Source: Hymenobacter sp. BT188
GTDB taxonomy: Bacteria > Bacteroidota > Bacteroidia > Cytophagales > Hymenobacteraceae
Reading direction: 5' to 3'
Assembly: GCF_014333585.1 (NCBI RefSeq)
Contig: NZ_JACSCW010000004.1
Coordinates: 496,001 to 560,000 of the forward strand
DNA: 64,000 nucleotides
Shown here: piece by piece, positions 1-9,060 of the stretch
Layout: each line of letters opens with the position of its first letter
How positions within the stretch are numbered: the stretch's first letter is position 1
Notes under the pieces: generated by a model
Seen by the model: only the letters and a program-made list of their open reading frames with translations
Database searches by the model: none
Told to the model about the DNA's origin: nothing
Made by a program: the position numbers and the translations under genes

Positions 1-172
1 CCAAGGTGGCAACGACCATAAAAATGCCGGCGAGCAAGCTCAAGGTCCTGGTTTTGAAGCCGAAGGTACCTATGAGCTAGATCACAAAGTGCGTTCGGGA
101 GAACAGGAGTTTGGCGAGAAGAAAGCCAGCACTTCCGGCGAGCCACCTAAGGATGGTACTATCTCACAATAA
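1..172 (+). CDS. C-terminal end of an unknown hydrophilic protein (partial)
   Basis: Reading from base 2, an open frame of 56 codons runs to a TAA at 170-172. The start lies left of the window. The visible residues are rich in Gly, Glu, Lys and Gln, end in KDGTISQ, and show no membrane segment or motif I recognise. The stop is followed 6 bp later by a strong inverted repeat that probably ends the transcript. It could be a stress-type hydrophilic protein, but nothing seen here proves that. Confidence 0.55.
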   Translation, partial: QGGNDHKNAGEQAQGPGFEAEGTYELDHKVRSGEQEFGEKKASTSGEPPKDGTISQ

Positions 173-178
173 ATAGCA

Positions 179-245
179 CACAGCGAAATGCACGCAAAAA
201 ACCCCACGCTCCCGGCGTGGGGTTTTTTGCGTGCATTTCGCTGTG
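179..245. terminator. Long perfect inverted repeat, probable bidirectional terminator
   Basis: Arms 179-209 and 215-245 are perfect reverse complements of 31 nt around the 5-nt loop TCCCG. Each arm carries an A6 or T6 tract next to a GC-rich core (CCCCACGC / GCGTGGGG), as in an intrinsic terminator. The arms extend about 17 bp beyond the T tract, which is longer than termination needs. Confidence 0.75.
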
Positions 246-595
246 GTTCGCTGTTGCGTTGCTACAGCTGCTATATGCGCCACTGAAAGTGTCAGCCGGG
301 CTTTATAAAGCGTATGTTTTAGGCTGATTTGCCCATTTATAAATATAGCTATGGGTCGTTAGTATAGCAATTGATAAATATTTATGGTCGAGCTTCGAAA
401 AAATATTTCTTGAAAAAGTGCTTTAGCTGTGTTAAAACAGCCTTAATCATGATTGTGTCACTTATTATGACTAAATATTTATAAAAGCATTGTTTGATAT
501 GTGACGATTCATATATATTTACAACATGAAACTTAGGAACGGGAGTAATCCACCTAATCTTTCACCCGCCCCTCTCACTACCTGTTGCTGCTACA
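246..595. other. AT-rich intergenic region without a visible gene
   Basis: About 350 bp separate the inverted repeat from the next start codon. The stretch 300-540 is clearly more AT-rich than its surroundings and contains no convincing reading frame or structured RNA. Only a weak promoter candidate near 493-521 is visible. Confidence 0.5.
493..521 (+). promoter_or_regulatory. Candidate Bacteroidota promoter for the gene at 596
   Basis: TTTG at 493-496 is followed after 17 nt by TATATTTA at 514-521, close to the Bacteroidota consensus TTTG-N19-TAnnTTTG. The spacing is short and the last base of the -7 box differs, so this is tentative. Confidence 0.3.
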
Positions 596-1048
596 ATGAC
601 CTCACTCGTTACCCTTAAGGCCCTACATCGGCCAATGCTGGCTCTGATGATAGCAGGCAGCTGTTTACTTTCCAATTTTGCTCACGCAAACGATCCTACC
701 GCGAAGGATAAGAAGGGAAAGGTTGCTGCCCCGGCAACTTCGGTAGTTACTGAAGCTGCTCCGGTTGCTGTTAGCTCTACCGCCGCTACAGTGGTGCTCA
801 CCGGCCGCATTCGCAACGAAGAAGGTAAGCCGTTAGCTGGTGCCACCGTTTATTTGCAGGGCAGCGCAATAGCCGTTACCACCGATGAGCAAGGTATCTT
901 CTCCTTGGAAGTGCCGGCTGCTGGTAAGAAAACCCTTCGCTATGGCTACGGTGGCTACCAAGACCGCGACGTGATAGTGAGCAGCAGCGCCCCCCTCACC
1001 ATGAGTCTGCACCCCAGCACTGAAACGGCTGAGCAACGCAAAGACTAA
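596..1048 (+). CDS. Secreted CarboxypepD_reg-like domain protein
   Basis: A 150-residue protein starting with a signal peptide (hydrophobic core about residues 14-28, ending SNFAHA). A low-complexity Ala/Val/Pro/Thr stretch follows, then one beta-sandwich domain at about residues 66-140: TGRIRNEEGKPLAGATVYL, then TTDEQGIFSLEV. This is the carboxypeptidase regulatory-like fold that often precedes TonB-dependent receptors in Bacteroidota. Here it stands alone, with no receptor attached. It is probably periplasmic or surface exposed; its ligand is unknown. It ends just before a hairpin terminator. Confidence 0.7.
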   Translation: MTSLVTLKALHRPMLALMIAGSCLLSNFAHANDPTAKDKKGKVAAPATSVVTEAAPVAVSSTAATVVLTGRIRNEEGKPLAGATVYLQGSAIAVTTDEQGIFSLEVPAAGKKTLRYGYGGYQDRDVIVSSSAPLTMSLHPSTETAEQRKD

Positions 1049-1070
1049 TAATATATTAGGCACCGCCCAC

Positions 1071-1108
1071 AAAAAAGCCCCCCAGCTACATAGCTGGGGG
1101 GCTTTTTT
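1071..1108. terminator. Bidirectional GCCCCCC/GGGGGGC terminator hairpin
   Basis: Two 18-nt perfect arms (1071-1088 and 1091-1108) run from an A6 tract through GCCCCCCAGCTA to its reverse complement and a T run. The hairpin lies between convergent genes and can serve both. It is one of nine hairpins in the window built on the same GCCCCCC core. Confidence 0.85.
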
Positions 1109-1122
1109 TATAGGTTATGACT

Positions 1123-2595
1123 TTAAACCTTCACTTTCGACTCAGGACGAGCAGCGAACCGCTTGCCAAAGAAGAAGTACACCGGCACTCCCACGGCTAC
1201 CAGCAGCAGCCCAAGGCCCGAGTCGCGCGCCGTCTCGGGCGATACAAGCAGGATAACGCAGAAGGCAGAGGCCAGAATGACGTAGAGCAGCGGAATAACC
1301 GGATAGCCAAGTGCTTTGTACGGGCGGGGCGCATCGGGGCGCGTGCGGCGCAGAATGAAGATGCCAATGATGGTGATTACATAGAACAGAATTACCGAAA
1401 ACATCACATAGTTAAGCAGTTGCCCATAAGAACCCGTCAGGCACAACCCGCAGGCCCACAGGCATTGGGCCCAAAGCGCCACACCAGGCACGCCAGCTTT
1501 GTTGAGCCGTGCCATACCGGGAAAGAACAAGCCGTCTTTGGCCATAGCGTAGTAAGCGCGCGCCCCACTTAGGATGATGCTGTTGTTAGCACCAAATGTG
1601 CTGATCATGATAAGCACAGCCATTACGTACGCGCCGGCCCGACCCAAAATGCTCTCTGCCACGGCCGTAGCTACCAAGTCACCCTTGGTGTACATGATTC
1701 CACGCCCCAGAATATCAGTCGCCTCGGGGCTGCCTTTCAAAGGAAGCACCAGTAGATATACTAGGTTGATAAGTAGATACAAGCCCGTAACAATGGCCGT
1801 ACCGATGGCCATGCTGAGCACGATGGTGCGCTCGGGCCGCACGATTTCGTCGCCGGAGAAGCCGATGTTATTCCAGGCGTCGGAGCTAAACAACGAGCCA
1901 GTCATTGCCAAGCCAATGGCGCCAACCAGCCCCCAGACACTCAGGGGCACTGCCTCGCCCGTAGGGGAGAAGCTAGCCGCCTGCCACATATCACTAAAGT
2001 TGACGGCGAGGGCTTCCTGATTGATGCCCAGCGCCAAACCAAACATAATCAGGAGGGCTAGTGCTACCAGCTTGGTAGTACCGAATATGTTCGAGATAAG
2101 CTTGCCGCCGCGCACTCCTTGCGCATTCACCCAAGTCAGGCCCACAAGCATAAGCACCGCTAATAGCATAACGGTGTTAAGCCTGAAGCCTAGGATGGAG
2201 AACAGAATATGGTCTTCGCTAAACCACGGCACCAGCACTCCTACAAACCGTGCAAAGGCCACCGCTACCGCCGCTATTACACCGGTTTGGATAACCAGAA
2301 ACAGCGACCAGCCATACAGAAAGGCCACGAGCTTATTGTAGGCCTCACGCAGATATACGTATTGCCCCCCCACCTTCGGAAACATGGAGGCCAGCTCGCC
2401 ATAGCTTACCGCCCCGGCCAGCGTAATAAAGCCGGTAACCAGCCACACGACCAGCAGCCAGCCGGGTGAACCTACTTTCCGCGAGATGTCAGCGGAAACA
2501 ATGAAAATACCAGAACCAATCATGCTGCCCGTCACAATCATGATGGCATCGAAGAGCGTAATGGCGCGTTGAAATTGACCTTGTTTTTCAGGCAT
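1123..2595 (-). CDS. APC-family amino acid permease
   Basis: A 490-residue polytopic membrane protein with about 12 hydrophobic segments. The first helix carries the APC signature GSMIGSGIF at about residues 23-31, and SYGELASMFPKVGGQYVYL follows, both typical of amino acid/polyamine/organocation transporters of the LAT type. It probably exchanges or takes up amino acids with protons at the inner membrane; the substrate cannot be told. The gene stands alone and reads into the shared terminator at 1071-1108. A GCCCCCC motif copy at 2364-2370 lies inside the Gly-Gly-Gln codons. Confidence 0.85.
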   Translation of the reverse strand: MPEKQGQFQRAITLFDAIMIVTGSMIGSGIFIVSADISRKVGSPGWLLVVWLVTGFITLAGAVSYGELASMFPKVGGQYVYLREAYNKLVAFLYGWSLFLVIQTGVIAAVAVAFARFVGVLVPWFSEDHILFSILGFRLNTVMLLAVLMLVGLTWVNAQGVRGGKLISNIFGTTKLVALALLIMFGLALGINQEALAVNFSDMWQAASFSPTGEAVPLSVWGLVGAIGLAMTGSLFSSDAWNNIGFSGDEIVRPERTIVLSMAIGTAIVTGLYLLINLVYLLVLPLKGSPEATDILGRGIMYTKGDLVATAVAESILGRAGAYVMAVLIMISTFGANNSIILSGARAYYAMAKDGLFFPGMARLNKAGVPGVALWAQCLWACGLCLTGSYGQLLNYVMFSVILFYVITIIGIFILRRTRPDAPRPYKALGYPVIPLLYVILASAFCVILLVSPETARDSGLGLLLVAVGVPVYFFFGKRFAARPESKVKV

Positions 2596-2669
2596 GAGAG
2601 AGGGTAGAAGTAGATTCAGGGGCGGAAGATAGAAAAGAAAAGCCCTTTCCAGTTCGATAGGGTTGATCT

Positions 2670-2683
2670 GGGGGGCAAATTAT
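2670..2683 (-). promoter_or_regulatory. GCCCCCC motif with TATAATTTG, candidate promoter of the permease
   Basis: On the minus strand TATAATTTG runs straight into CCCCCC, about 75 nt upstream of the permease start. It resembles the -7 box with the TA one base too close. This intergenic motif copy could mark a start site or simply be one of the scattered copies. Confidence 0.3.
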
Positions 2684-2708
2684 AGCCGAAAAGGTATAAA
2701 TGGGAGTG

Positions 2709-3581
2709 CTAAACCTCCAGCTTCGGCAGCCGCCAGTGGCGCCCCATTAGCTTGAGCATGGTGCGCCGCCAGCGGGGCAAGTTGCGGTAAGCCAACTCCT
2801 CATGATGCAGGCGCGGAATATCGAGGCGGGTGGCGCGCTCGTACAGCTCATCGGGGCCGCAATGCTGGTACTTCTGAAAAAGCTGAGCCATAGTTGGCCT
2901 TATGTCCTTCAGATTCCAGTAGTGTAGCACATACGGTGCCGCCTCGGCAATGGACCCATCTACCTGAAACCGCATACTGAAAGCTAACTGCTCCATAATG
3001 TGCCTGTTATAACTGGAGTACAGAGCCTCAGCCAACTCGCGCACATCCGGTAGCGCCTTTATTGCGGGGCTGGGAAGCCCAATTACCCCCGAGTTATACA
3101 ACTGCGTAGTAGCATGTATATGAAGTGAATAGCTACCAATATGCCATTGATGTCTGTTCAGGCGACGGTATATTTTGCGGCTGAGTTCATTGCCCTCAGC
3201 CATGGTGCCTTCACAAATGTGCATGAACCGCTGCCCCCTTGCGATGGCTTGAAAAACAGGCGCAGGATCGCGTATCCAAATAGTGTCGGTGTCCGCAAAC
3301 AACAGATTGCCAGGGTAGTGTGTCGCAGCGTGTTCCAATACCGCGATTTTGAGCAGGTACACACGGCTGCCGTACCAGGCTTGCCATTGCTCGGGTGAAA
3401 TAGCTGGATATTTAACATCTGACCGCTCTCCTAGCACCTTCTGAAACTCTTCTGGTCGATCCGTATAAACACAAATATTGGCTGGCGAAGCTTGGGCTAC
3501 CTTGTTGTAAGACAGAATGCTATAAAGGGCTTCACTGCAAATGTCATTGTAGCCGTAGGCTAAATAAAGTAAGGAGTTCAT
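2709..3581 (-). CDS. GT-A type glycosyltransferase with DxD motif (paralog 1)
   Basis: A 290-residue soluble protein without signal peptide. The N-terminus (SLLYLAYG) is a Rossmann-like first strand. FADTDTIW in the first third contains the metal/nucleotide-sugar binding DxD, and YNSGVIGLP and HYWNLKD follow. All three blocks recur in the divergent neighbour at 3773 (YLDTDTF, WNAGVVGIP, HYWSTKD), which has exactly the same length, so the two are paralogs. The likely role is adding a sugar to a surface glycan in the cytoplasm. Donor and acceptor are unknown. Confidence 0.65.
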   Translation of the reverse strand: MNSLLYLAYGYNDICSEALYSILSYNKVAQASPANICVYTDRPEEFQKVLGERSDVKYPAISPEQWQAWYGSRVYLLKIAVLEHAATHYPGNLLFADTDTIWIRDPAPVFQAIARGQRFMHICEGTMAEGNELSRKIYRRLNRHQWHIGSYSLHIHATTQLYNSGVIGLPSPAIKALPDVRELAEALYSSYNRHIMEQLAFSMRFQVDGSIAEAAPYVLHYWNLKDIRPTMAQLFQKYQHCGPDELYERATRLDIPRLHHEELAYRNLPRWRRTMLKLMGRHWRLPKLEV

Positions 3582-3772
3582 CCGCTGTAAGCCATTTGAG
3601 GTTAATACCTTATTGCCGAGCTACGCCTGTCAGCGTCATGGCATCAGCGCCGCTTAGGCATCTTGTTGTCAGCCTCACTTCATTGCGATAGTTAAAAAGT
3701 AGGGCAAAAAGATCTTAAGTCAAAGGAAAGCCGACTCTGAACTGAATTGGGCCAGAAATCATACATTACGCC

Positions 3773-4645
3773 ATGCAACTCCTTTATCTGGTATTTGGTA
3801 ACAACCTGCAAAATCACTTTCAGGCGCACTTTTCCATCTTATCCTTTTTGCGGCAAAAGAACAGTGGGTTGGCTGGGATTACCGTCGTTACCGACGCCCC
3901 CGATTTCTATTTGCATCTGGCCCAGCACATAATCGTGCATACGCTCGACGCCCATACTTTACTGGAGTGGCAGGGAGAGTACAGGTTTTTTTGGCGGGCC
4001 AAGATTAAGGCCCTGGAGTACGCCGTTCGTCAGCACCCAGAAGTACCGCTGCTCTACCTCGATACCGACACGTTTCTACACGGCTCGTTAGCTAAAATAA
4101 GCCAGGAGTTAGCCGATGGAATAGCTTTCATGCACGAAGCAGAAGGCTCCTTAGCCAACCTGACTAGTAAAACGGAACGACGAATGTGGCAGCAGGTAAA
4201 AGATCGGAGCTTTGGCGGCGTCGCTATGCACGAGCAGCGCCCCATGTGGAATGCTGGCGTGGTTGGCATTCCTGCTTCCAAGAATCTGGAGGCCATCGAG
4301 TTGGCGCTTCGCATTTGCGACGAGCTATGCGAGCAGCAGGTTACGCCGCGCCTTATTGAGCAGTTTGCCTTGTCAGTGGCTTTGGCCGAAACCTATACCC
4401 TTTGGGCGGCGCGTACCTACATTGGGCACTACTGGAGCACCAAAGACGATTGGAATGCAAGTATCAGCGCTTTTTTCCTTGAGTCTCACCTCAAAACACG
4501 TACGGTAGAGGCTGAATTGGCTGCACTGAGTACCTTCGATTATCAGAAGCTGCCAATTAAAAAGAAGGTGCGGAACACGCAGCGTCGGTTAGAAAATTTG
4601 GTGCAGCGGCTGTTTCCGCCCCAGCAGGTGAATTTTATTGAGTAG
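3773..4645 (+). CDS. GT-A type glycosyltransferase with DxD motif (paralog 2)
   Basis: A 290-residue protein divergently transcribed from its paralog at 2709-3581, with a 191-bp shared intergenic region. Visible blocks: start MQLLYLVFGNN, YLDTDTFLHG with the DxD motif near residue 100, WNAGVVGIP in the middle and HYWSTKDDW near the C-terminus. The C-terminal 30 residues are basic (KKKVRNTQRR) and may touch the membrane. Transfer of a sugar from a nucleotide donor is inferred from the motif and fold-like pattern only. Confidence 0.65.
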   Translation: MQLLYLVFGNNLQNHFQAHFSILSFLRQKNSGLAGITVVTDAPDFYLHLAQHIIVHTLDAHTLLEWQGEYRFFWRAKIKALEYAVRQHPEVPLLYLDTDTFLHGSLAKISQELADGIAFMHEAEGSLANLTSKTERRMWQQVKDRSFGGVAMHEQRPMWNAGVVGIPASKNLEAIELALRICDELCEQQVTPRLIEQFALSVALAETYTLWAARTYIGHYWSTKDDWNASISAFFLESHLKTRTVEAELAALSTFDYQKLPIKKKVRNTQRRLENLVQRLFPPQQVNFIE

Positions 4646-4684
4646 CGAGGTTCTTCGTCATGTGCAGCCTATCTGCGTACAACC

Positions 4685-4716
4685 TTCCGGGGCGCATAGC
4701 CGAATAGTTACCTTTG
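4685..4716 (+). promoter_or_regulatory. Promoter of the 913-aa gene
   Basis: TACCTTTG at 4709-4716 matches the Bacteroidota -7 box exactly. TTCC at 4685-4688, 20 nt upstream, is a weak -33 element. The box is followed directly by CCCCC, and the start codon lies 28 nt downstream. Confidence 0.5.
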
Positions 4717-4744
4717 CCCCCTTGTCACGCACCCCGGCCACCTA

Positions 4745-7486
4745 ATGTCGCAGAAGCTTCTGGTGTTTTTGGTAGGACTGCTGCTGGTTTCGGCCCTCGG
4801 CTCTTACCTGTATTACCGCCGTTCGGTGGCCAGCACCCCCGTGGATCCCTGGGCACTGGTGCCCGACGATGCTGCGTTGGTTATCGCCACCCGCGACCAT
4901 CCTACGCTGGTGCGCCATCTGAAGGAAACCCAAATTTGGGACAACCTAACCGGGGTGCGCTACTTTCAGCAGATCGAGGAGAATTCGGCCCTGATTGATA
5001 GTGTGTCTGGTAGCCCAAGTGTGGTGATGGGCTTTTTGGGCACTAAGCTGGTTCTCACCTCCCTACACGTCACGGGCCCTACTACTTTCGACCTCTTGTT
5101 TCAAGTGCCTATTGGCACCGTACGAGAATACCGTCAGCTACGGGGGCTGATAAACGGCTTGGGCCAGGATGCGCGCTACCGCGTAACCACGCGGGAATAT
5201 CGTGGCCAGCAGATTACGGACTTGCGGCTGCGGGGCACGGGCCATGGAATTACGTTCCTGAACTACCGCAACCAACTCATTATGAGTACTAATGCGGGCC
5301 TGGTGGAAACGGTAGTAAGACGCCTGGAGCAACCCGAACTACCTTCAATTGCTGCCGATTTTAAAAATACCGACTATCTCCAGCATAAGGATGTAGATGC
5401 GATGCTGTTGCTTAATTACCGGCAGTTCCCGCGCTTTCTGGGTGTCTTCTTTCGCCCTGAACTGCGGCCCAGCCTGGAAAGTATAACGGGCCTAGGGCGC
5501 AATGGCTTGCTGGGAATGAAGCTTGTGGGCAATAAGATCTTATTCAACGGCTTCACTAATCCTGAAACCACCCGCGATGCTTTGCACCAGCGTCTGCGCG
5601 GCCAATCTGCCCAGCGCCTGCGCATGGCCGACGTGCTACCGCTGCGCACCGCCTTGCTGTTACACCTCGGCTTGCAGGACATGACCAGGCTTCCGGTGGC
5701 GCGGCGGTCAGCCCCGATCGATACGCTCGCGGACCGCACCAGTTCTCTGCTCGACAGCCTGACGGCGTCCTTCAGCCGGGAGGCCGCTTTGTGCTATCTA
5801 GGCTCTTCGTCGCCCCGCCAGATTCCGGCTAAGCTCGCGCTGGTTTATTGCCCCGATCCACTCCGCACGGCTACATTACTGGGCCAGCTGCGCCGCCTCA
5901 CCGGCACGAGTCCTTCCTTTGAGCGGGTAGGTCCTTACCGGATATATCAGGGCGGTGTGCCCGAATTACCCAGCCGCCTTCTGGGGGGCTTTTTTACAGG
6001 CTTCGATGAGGCTCCTGTGATAGCGCAGGTCGGTGATTATCTGGCCTTTGGAAAAGATGCTGCTACGCTGCGCACCTGGCTGGATGATGTGGTTAGTAAG
6101 GCCACCTGGAGCAGCTCGCCCGCGCAGGTTGCCTTCCTGCAAGAAACGCAGCCGCTGGCGCGCGTAAGCCTAATTATGGATACCCGAAATAGCTGGAACG
6201 TGCTGCTGCGGGCTTTGGTGGAGGAGCGCCGGGCGGGCCTGCTGCGCAACGAGGCTTTGTTTAAGCGATTTCCCCAGCTGGCATTGCAGTTTGTGCCTCC
6301 CACCAATGAAGCCGACGAAGATGCCCAATACTACACCCAGCTGTTGCTGCGTCATCCGGCGGTAGGTCCGGCTGTGGCCGGCCTGCAAGGTGCCAATGCT
6401 ACGGGCGGCTTACTCACCTTCAAAACTCCCTTATCCAGCTCACCTACCTTGGTAACCATTAAAGGAGCCAGGATACCCGGCGTGCTCGTGCAGGACAAGG
6501 CGCAAGTGCTGCACTACGTAACTCCCGATAATGTGGTAGCCTGGTCAGATACGCTGCCGGGGCCGCTGATTGAACCCGTCAGTCGATTACCGGTGGGGGG
6601 CAATTTGGGCTATTTGCTAGCTACGCCCACTCAGTTGCACCTGCTCGACATACAGGGGCGTTTGGCGCCAAACTTCCCCCTGAACCTGCCCGATACGGTA
6701 CGCGCCAGTTCGCTTACCGCAGGTCCAGCCATCGGAAAAACGCCCCCCGGCCTGCTAGTTGGCGGCGGCGGTGGCAATCTGTTTTTGTTTGATACCAATG
6801 GTCGGATTTTTCCCGGCTGGCAACCTAAGCGACTGGATTTCAACTTGGCCGCGCCACCTCATTATCTGGTTGTTGGCGGACGTACAGTAATTGTGGCGCT
6901 GCTGGAGAATGGCTATGTGTATGCCTATAATCAGCAAGGCAATCTGTATCCCGGCTTTCCCCTTAGTGTGGGCTCCCGACTCAATACGGGCGCTTTCGTG
7001 GAGGCAAGTACTACCTTGGGTCGCACCCGCCTTACGGTAGTAAACCAGCACGGGGAGAGAATTACCTTTAACCTAAGTGGCGACGTAATCAGCCGCAGCC
7101 GGGTAGCTACCTGGAGCCGCAGCTCAGTCTTTCGCCTCGTGCCTGACCAAGCCCGCCGCAGCTACGTGGTAGCGCGCGAAGAGGGCGGCAGAGTAAGTAT
7201 CTTTGAACCATCGGGCCGCCAGCTTTTAACGCAAAACTTCCTGACCTCGGGCCGCAAGCCTATCCAATACTTTGACTTTGGCGCCGGTCGGCGCGTAGTT
7301 GTAATCACGGAGCCGGCTCCCCATCGGGCCTACGTTTACGACTCTCAGGGACGCTTGGTAGGAGGGCAGCCATTTGTGAGCACCGCCCCTGAAGTTGGTC
7401 TACATTACGAGGCTGTGACTGGTACCTACTACTTATTCCGTACAGTAGAAGCAGAGTTGCGACGCACTGATTTGAAAATGAATTAG
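4745..7486 (+). CDS. Membrane-anchored DUF3352-like protein with propeller-like C-terminus
   Basis: A 913-residue protein with an uncleaved N-terminal helix (residues 4-25) as anchor. The start of the mature part, PWALVPDDAALVIATRDHP, resembles DUF3352-type proteins of Bacteroidota. Residues about 40-580 form the large periplasmic part. From about 600 on there are short repeats of the type LLDIQGRLAPNFPLNL, LFDTNGRIFPGW, AYNQQGNLYPGFPL and YDSQGRLVGGQPF, spaced like the blades of a PQQ/WD-type beta propeller. No catalytic motif is visible. The GCCCCCC motif occurs twice (5983 and 6595). Its function is unknown; a scaffold or envelope-sensing role is a guess. Confidence 0.6.
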   Translation: MSQKLLVFLVGLLLVSALGSYLYYRRSVASTPVDPWALVPDDAALVIATRDHPTLVRHLKETQIWDNLTGVRYFQQIEENSALIDSVSGSPSVVMGFLGTKLVLTSLHVTGPTTFDLLFQVPIGTVREYRQLRGLINGLGQDARYRVTTREYRGQQITDLRLRGTGHGITFLNYRNQLIMSTNAGLVETVVRRLEQPELPSIAADFKNTDYLQHKDVDAMLLLNYRQFPRFLGVFFRPELRPSLESITGLGRNGLLGMKLVGNKILFNGFTNPETTRDALHQRLRGQSAQRLRMADVLPLRTALLLHLGLQDMTRLPVARRSAPIDTLADRTSSLLDSLTASFSREAALCYLGSSSPRQIPAKLALVYCPDPLRTATLLGQLRRLTGTSPSFERVGPYRIYQGGVPELPSRLLGGFFTGFDEAPVIAQVGDYLAFGKDAATLRTWLDDVVSKATWSSSPAQVAFLQETQPLARVSLIMDTRNSWNVLLRALVEERRAGLLRNEALFKRFPQLALQFVPPTNEADEDAQYYTQLLLRHPAVGPAVAGLQGANATGGLLTFKTPLSSSPTLVTIKGARIPGVLVQDKAQVLHYVTPDNVVAWSDTLPGPLIEPVSRLPVGGNLGYLLATPTQLHLLDIQGRLAPNFPLNLPDTVRASSLTAGPAIGKTPPGLLVGGGGGNLFLFDTNGRIFPGWQPKRLDFNLAAPPHYLVVGGRTVIVALLENGYVYAYNQQGNLYPGFPLSVGSRLNTGAFVEASTTLGRTRLTVVNQHGERITFNLSGDVISRSRVATWSRSSVFRLVPDQARRSYVVAREEGGRVSIFEPSGRQLLTQNFLTSGRKPIQYFDFGAGRRVVVITEPAPHRAYVYDSQGRLVGGQPFVSTAPEVGLHYEAVTGTYYLFRTVEAELRRTDLKMN

Positions 7487-7536
7487 AGCCTTTACCAGAA
7501 CCATTCTTCGGCTTAGGTACACTAATTGCTTGCATT

Positions 7537-7574
7537 ACCCCGTTATCCTGCGAAGATAACGGGGTTTATTTTTT
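7537..7574 (+). terminator. Intrinsic terminator
   Basis: ACCCCGTTATC and GATAACGGGGT pair around a 7-nt loop, followed by TTATTTTTTATT. It ends the 913-aa gene and does not use the GCCCCCC core. Confidence 0.8.
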
Positions 7575-7671
7575 ATTATAATAATCGAAGATAAATAGCC
7601 AAAAATGTTGTTTTAACTTGCAAGTTTCTAACTTCAAGTAATGAAAGGAAAGAAGGCTCTAAAGTTGTACT

Positions 7672-8982
7672 ATGTATAGAAAACTTTTACTCTTATTTTT
7701 TGGCTTATTTCCTTTCTTAACACTAGCGCAAAGCTCTAACGGCGTGCCGCCAGTGCCCGTCATGCCCGGTATAGAGGTAGCTGATGTAGAGGTGCTTCCC
7801 GGCGCCGTAGATACGAAAGGCTGGCTGCTGCTCGACCAGGATATCCAGACAGAACTGGAAGGTGCGGTAGACAATCTGTACAACTTCAAATTTGATAAAG
7901 CGGAGAAGCAGTTTCGGTCGTTGAGGCGGCGCTACCCCGAGCATCCGATGCCGTATTTCCTGCTTGGCCTGAGTACTTGGTGGAAGATTCTGCCTACCAA
8001 CATGCAGGAGAAAAAGTATGATAAGCTGCTATATGCTTATATGGATACGGCCATTACCCATGCCGAGAAGCTGTACGAAGCCGATAATAAGAACTACGAA
8101 GCCTGCTTTTTTCTGTCTGCTGCCTATGGCTTCGATGCCCGCCTGAACGCGGAACGGTCTAACTGGCGCAAAGCGACCGTAAGCAGCAAGCGCGCCCTCG
8201 ACTACTTAGCTAAGAGCAAGGAAGCTAATGGCTTGAGCCCTGACTTCCTGCTAGGGGAGGCGCTCATGAATTATTATGCCGTCTGGATTTCGGAGAATTA
8301 TCCTTTGCTACGTCCAGTGTTGCTGTTTTTCCCCAAGGGCAACCAAAAGCTAGGTCTGCAACAGCTGCGTACTGTGGCCGATAATGGCTTTTATACCGGC
8401 ATGGAAGCGAAATTCTTCCTGATGAAAATCCTGCTGAATGAGGAAGATAATCCTGCCCAATGCCTTCCTGTAGCACGCTATCTGGCCACTACTTACCCCG
8501 ATAACGGCTACTTTCAGCGCATCTACGCGCTTACTTGCTTTCGGGAGCAGCAAAACCAGGAATGCGAGCGGGTGAGCCGCGATATTTTGGCGAAGCTCAA
8601 CCGGGGAATGCCCGGCTACGAGGGCGTAAGCGGTAAGTATGCTACCTATATGCTGGGCTCACTGATGCAGTTACGCTACAAAGACCAAGCGAAGGCCAAA
8701 GATTACTACGAGCGGTGCATCGTATTTGCGGAATCAGCCGGCGAGACAACAGTTGGATTCTACGTGTATGCCAACCAAAGCCTGGCCCAAATGGCTGCGG
8801 CTCAGCGTGATGTGAAAACGGCGCTTCGGTATTACAGCGTGGTGCGCGACAAGGCCGACCGTAAATCAGAATCATATCGGGAGGCTACTGCTTATTATAA
8901 AAAGCACAAAAACAACCAGCTCAACTCTGGTAGCTCGCCCGCATCACGGGCCCCATCTGCTTCCCTGCAAACCCGGCGCTAA
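7672..8982 (+). CDS. Secreted tetratricopeptide-repeat protein
   Basis: A 436-residue protein with a clear signal peptide (basic MYRK, then a Leu/Phe-rich core ending LTLAQ). The mature part is helical and contains TPR-like pairs, for example NFKFDKAEKQFRSLRRRYPE at about residue 73 and the C-terminal AAAQRDVKTALRYYSVVRD. The last 25 residues are Ser/Pro/Arg-rich. TPR proteins bind partners rather than catalyse, and which partner is unknown. The gene stands alone between two terminators. Confidence 0.7.
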   Translation: MYRKLLLLFFGLFPFLTLAQSSNGVPPVPVMPGIEVADVEVLPGAVDTKGWLLLDQDIQTELEGAVDNLYNFKFDKAEKQFRSLRRRYPEHPMPYFLLGLSTWWKILPTNMQEKKYDKLLYAYMDTAITHAEKLYEADNKNYEACFFLSAAYGFDARLNAERSNWRKATVSSKRALDYLAKSKEANGLSPDFLLGEALMNYYAVWISENYPLLRPVLLFFPKGNQKLGLQQLRTVADNGFYTGMEAKFFLMKILLNEEDNPAQCLPVARYLATTYPDNGYFQRIYALTCFREQQNQECERVSRDILAKLNRGMPGYEGVSGKYATYMLGSLMQLRYKDQAKAKDYYERCIVFAESAGETTVGFYVYANQSLAQMAAAQRDVKTALRYYSVVRDKADRKSESYREATAYYKKHKNNQLNSGSSPASRAPSASLQTRR

Positions 8983-8992
8983 TCCTGCGCTC

Positions 8993-9039
8993 AAAAAAGC
9001 CCCCCAGACGCCCTAATTCAGGGTTTGGGGGGCTTTTTT
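8993..9039. terminator. GCCCCCC/GGGGGGC terminator between convergent genes
   Basis: The left arm AAAAAAGCCCCCCA and right arm TGGGGGGCTTTTTT flank an inner CCCTAATTCAGGG hairpin. It sits between the TPR gene and corA and can end both transcripts. Confidence 0.8.
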
Positions 9040-9060
9040 GCATTCTGGATAACTAACTGC

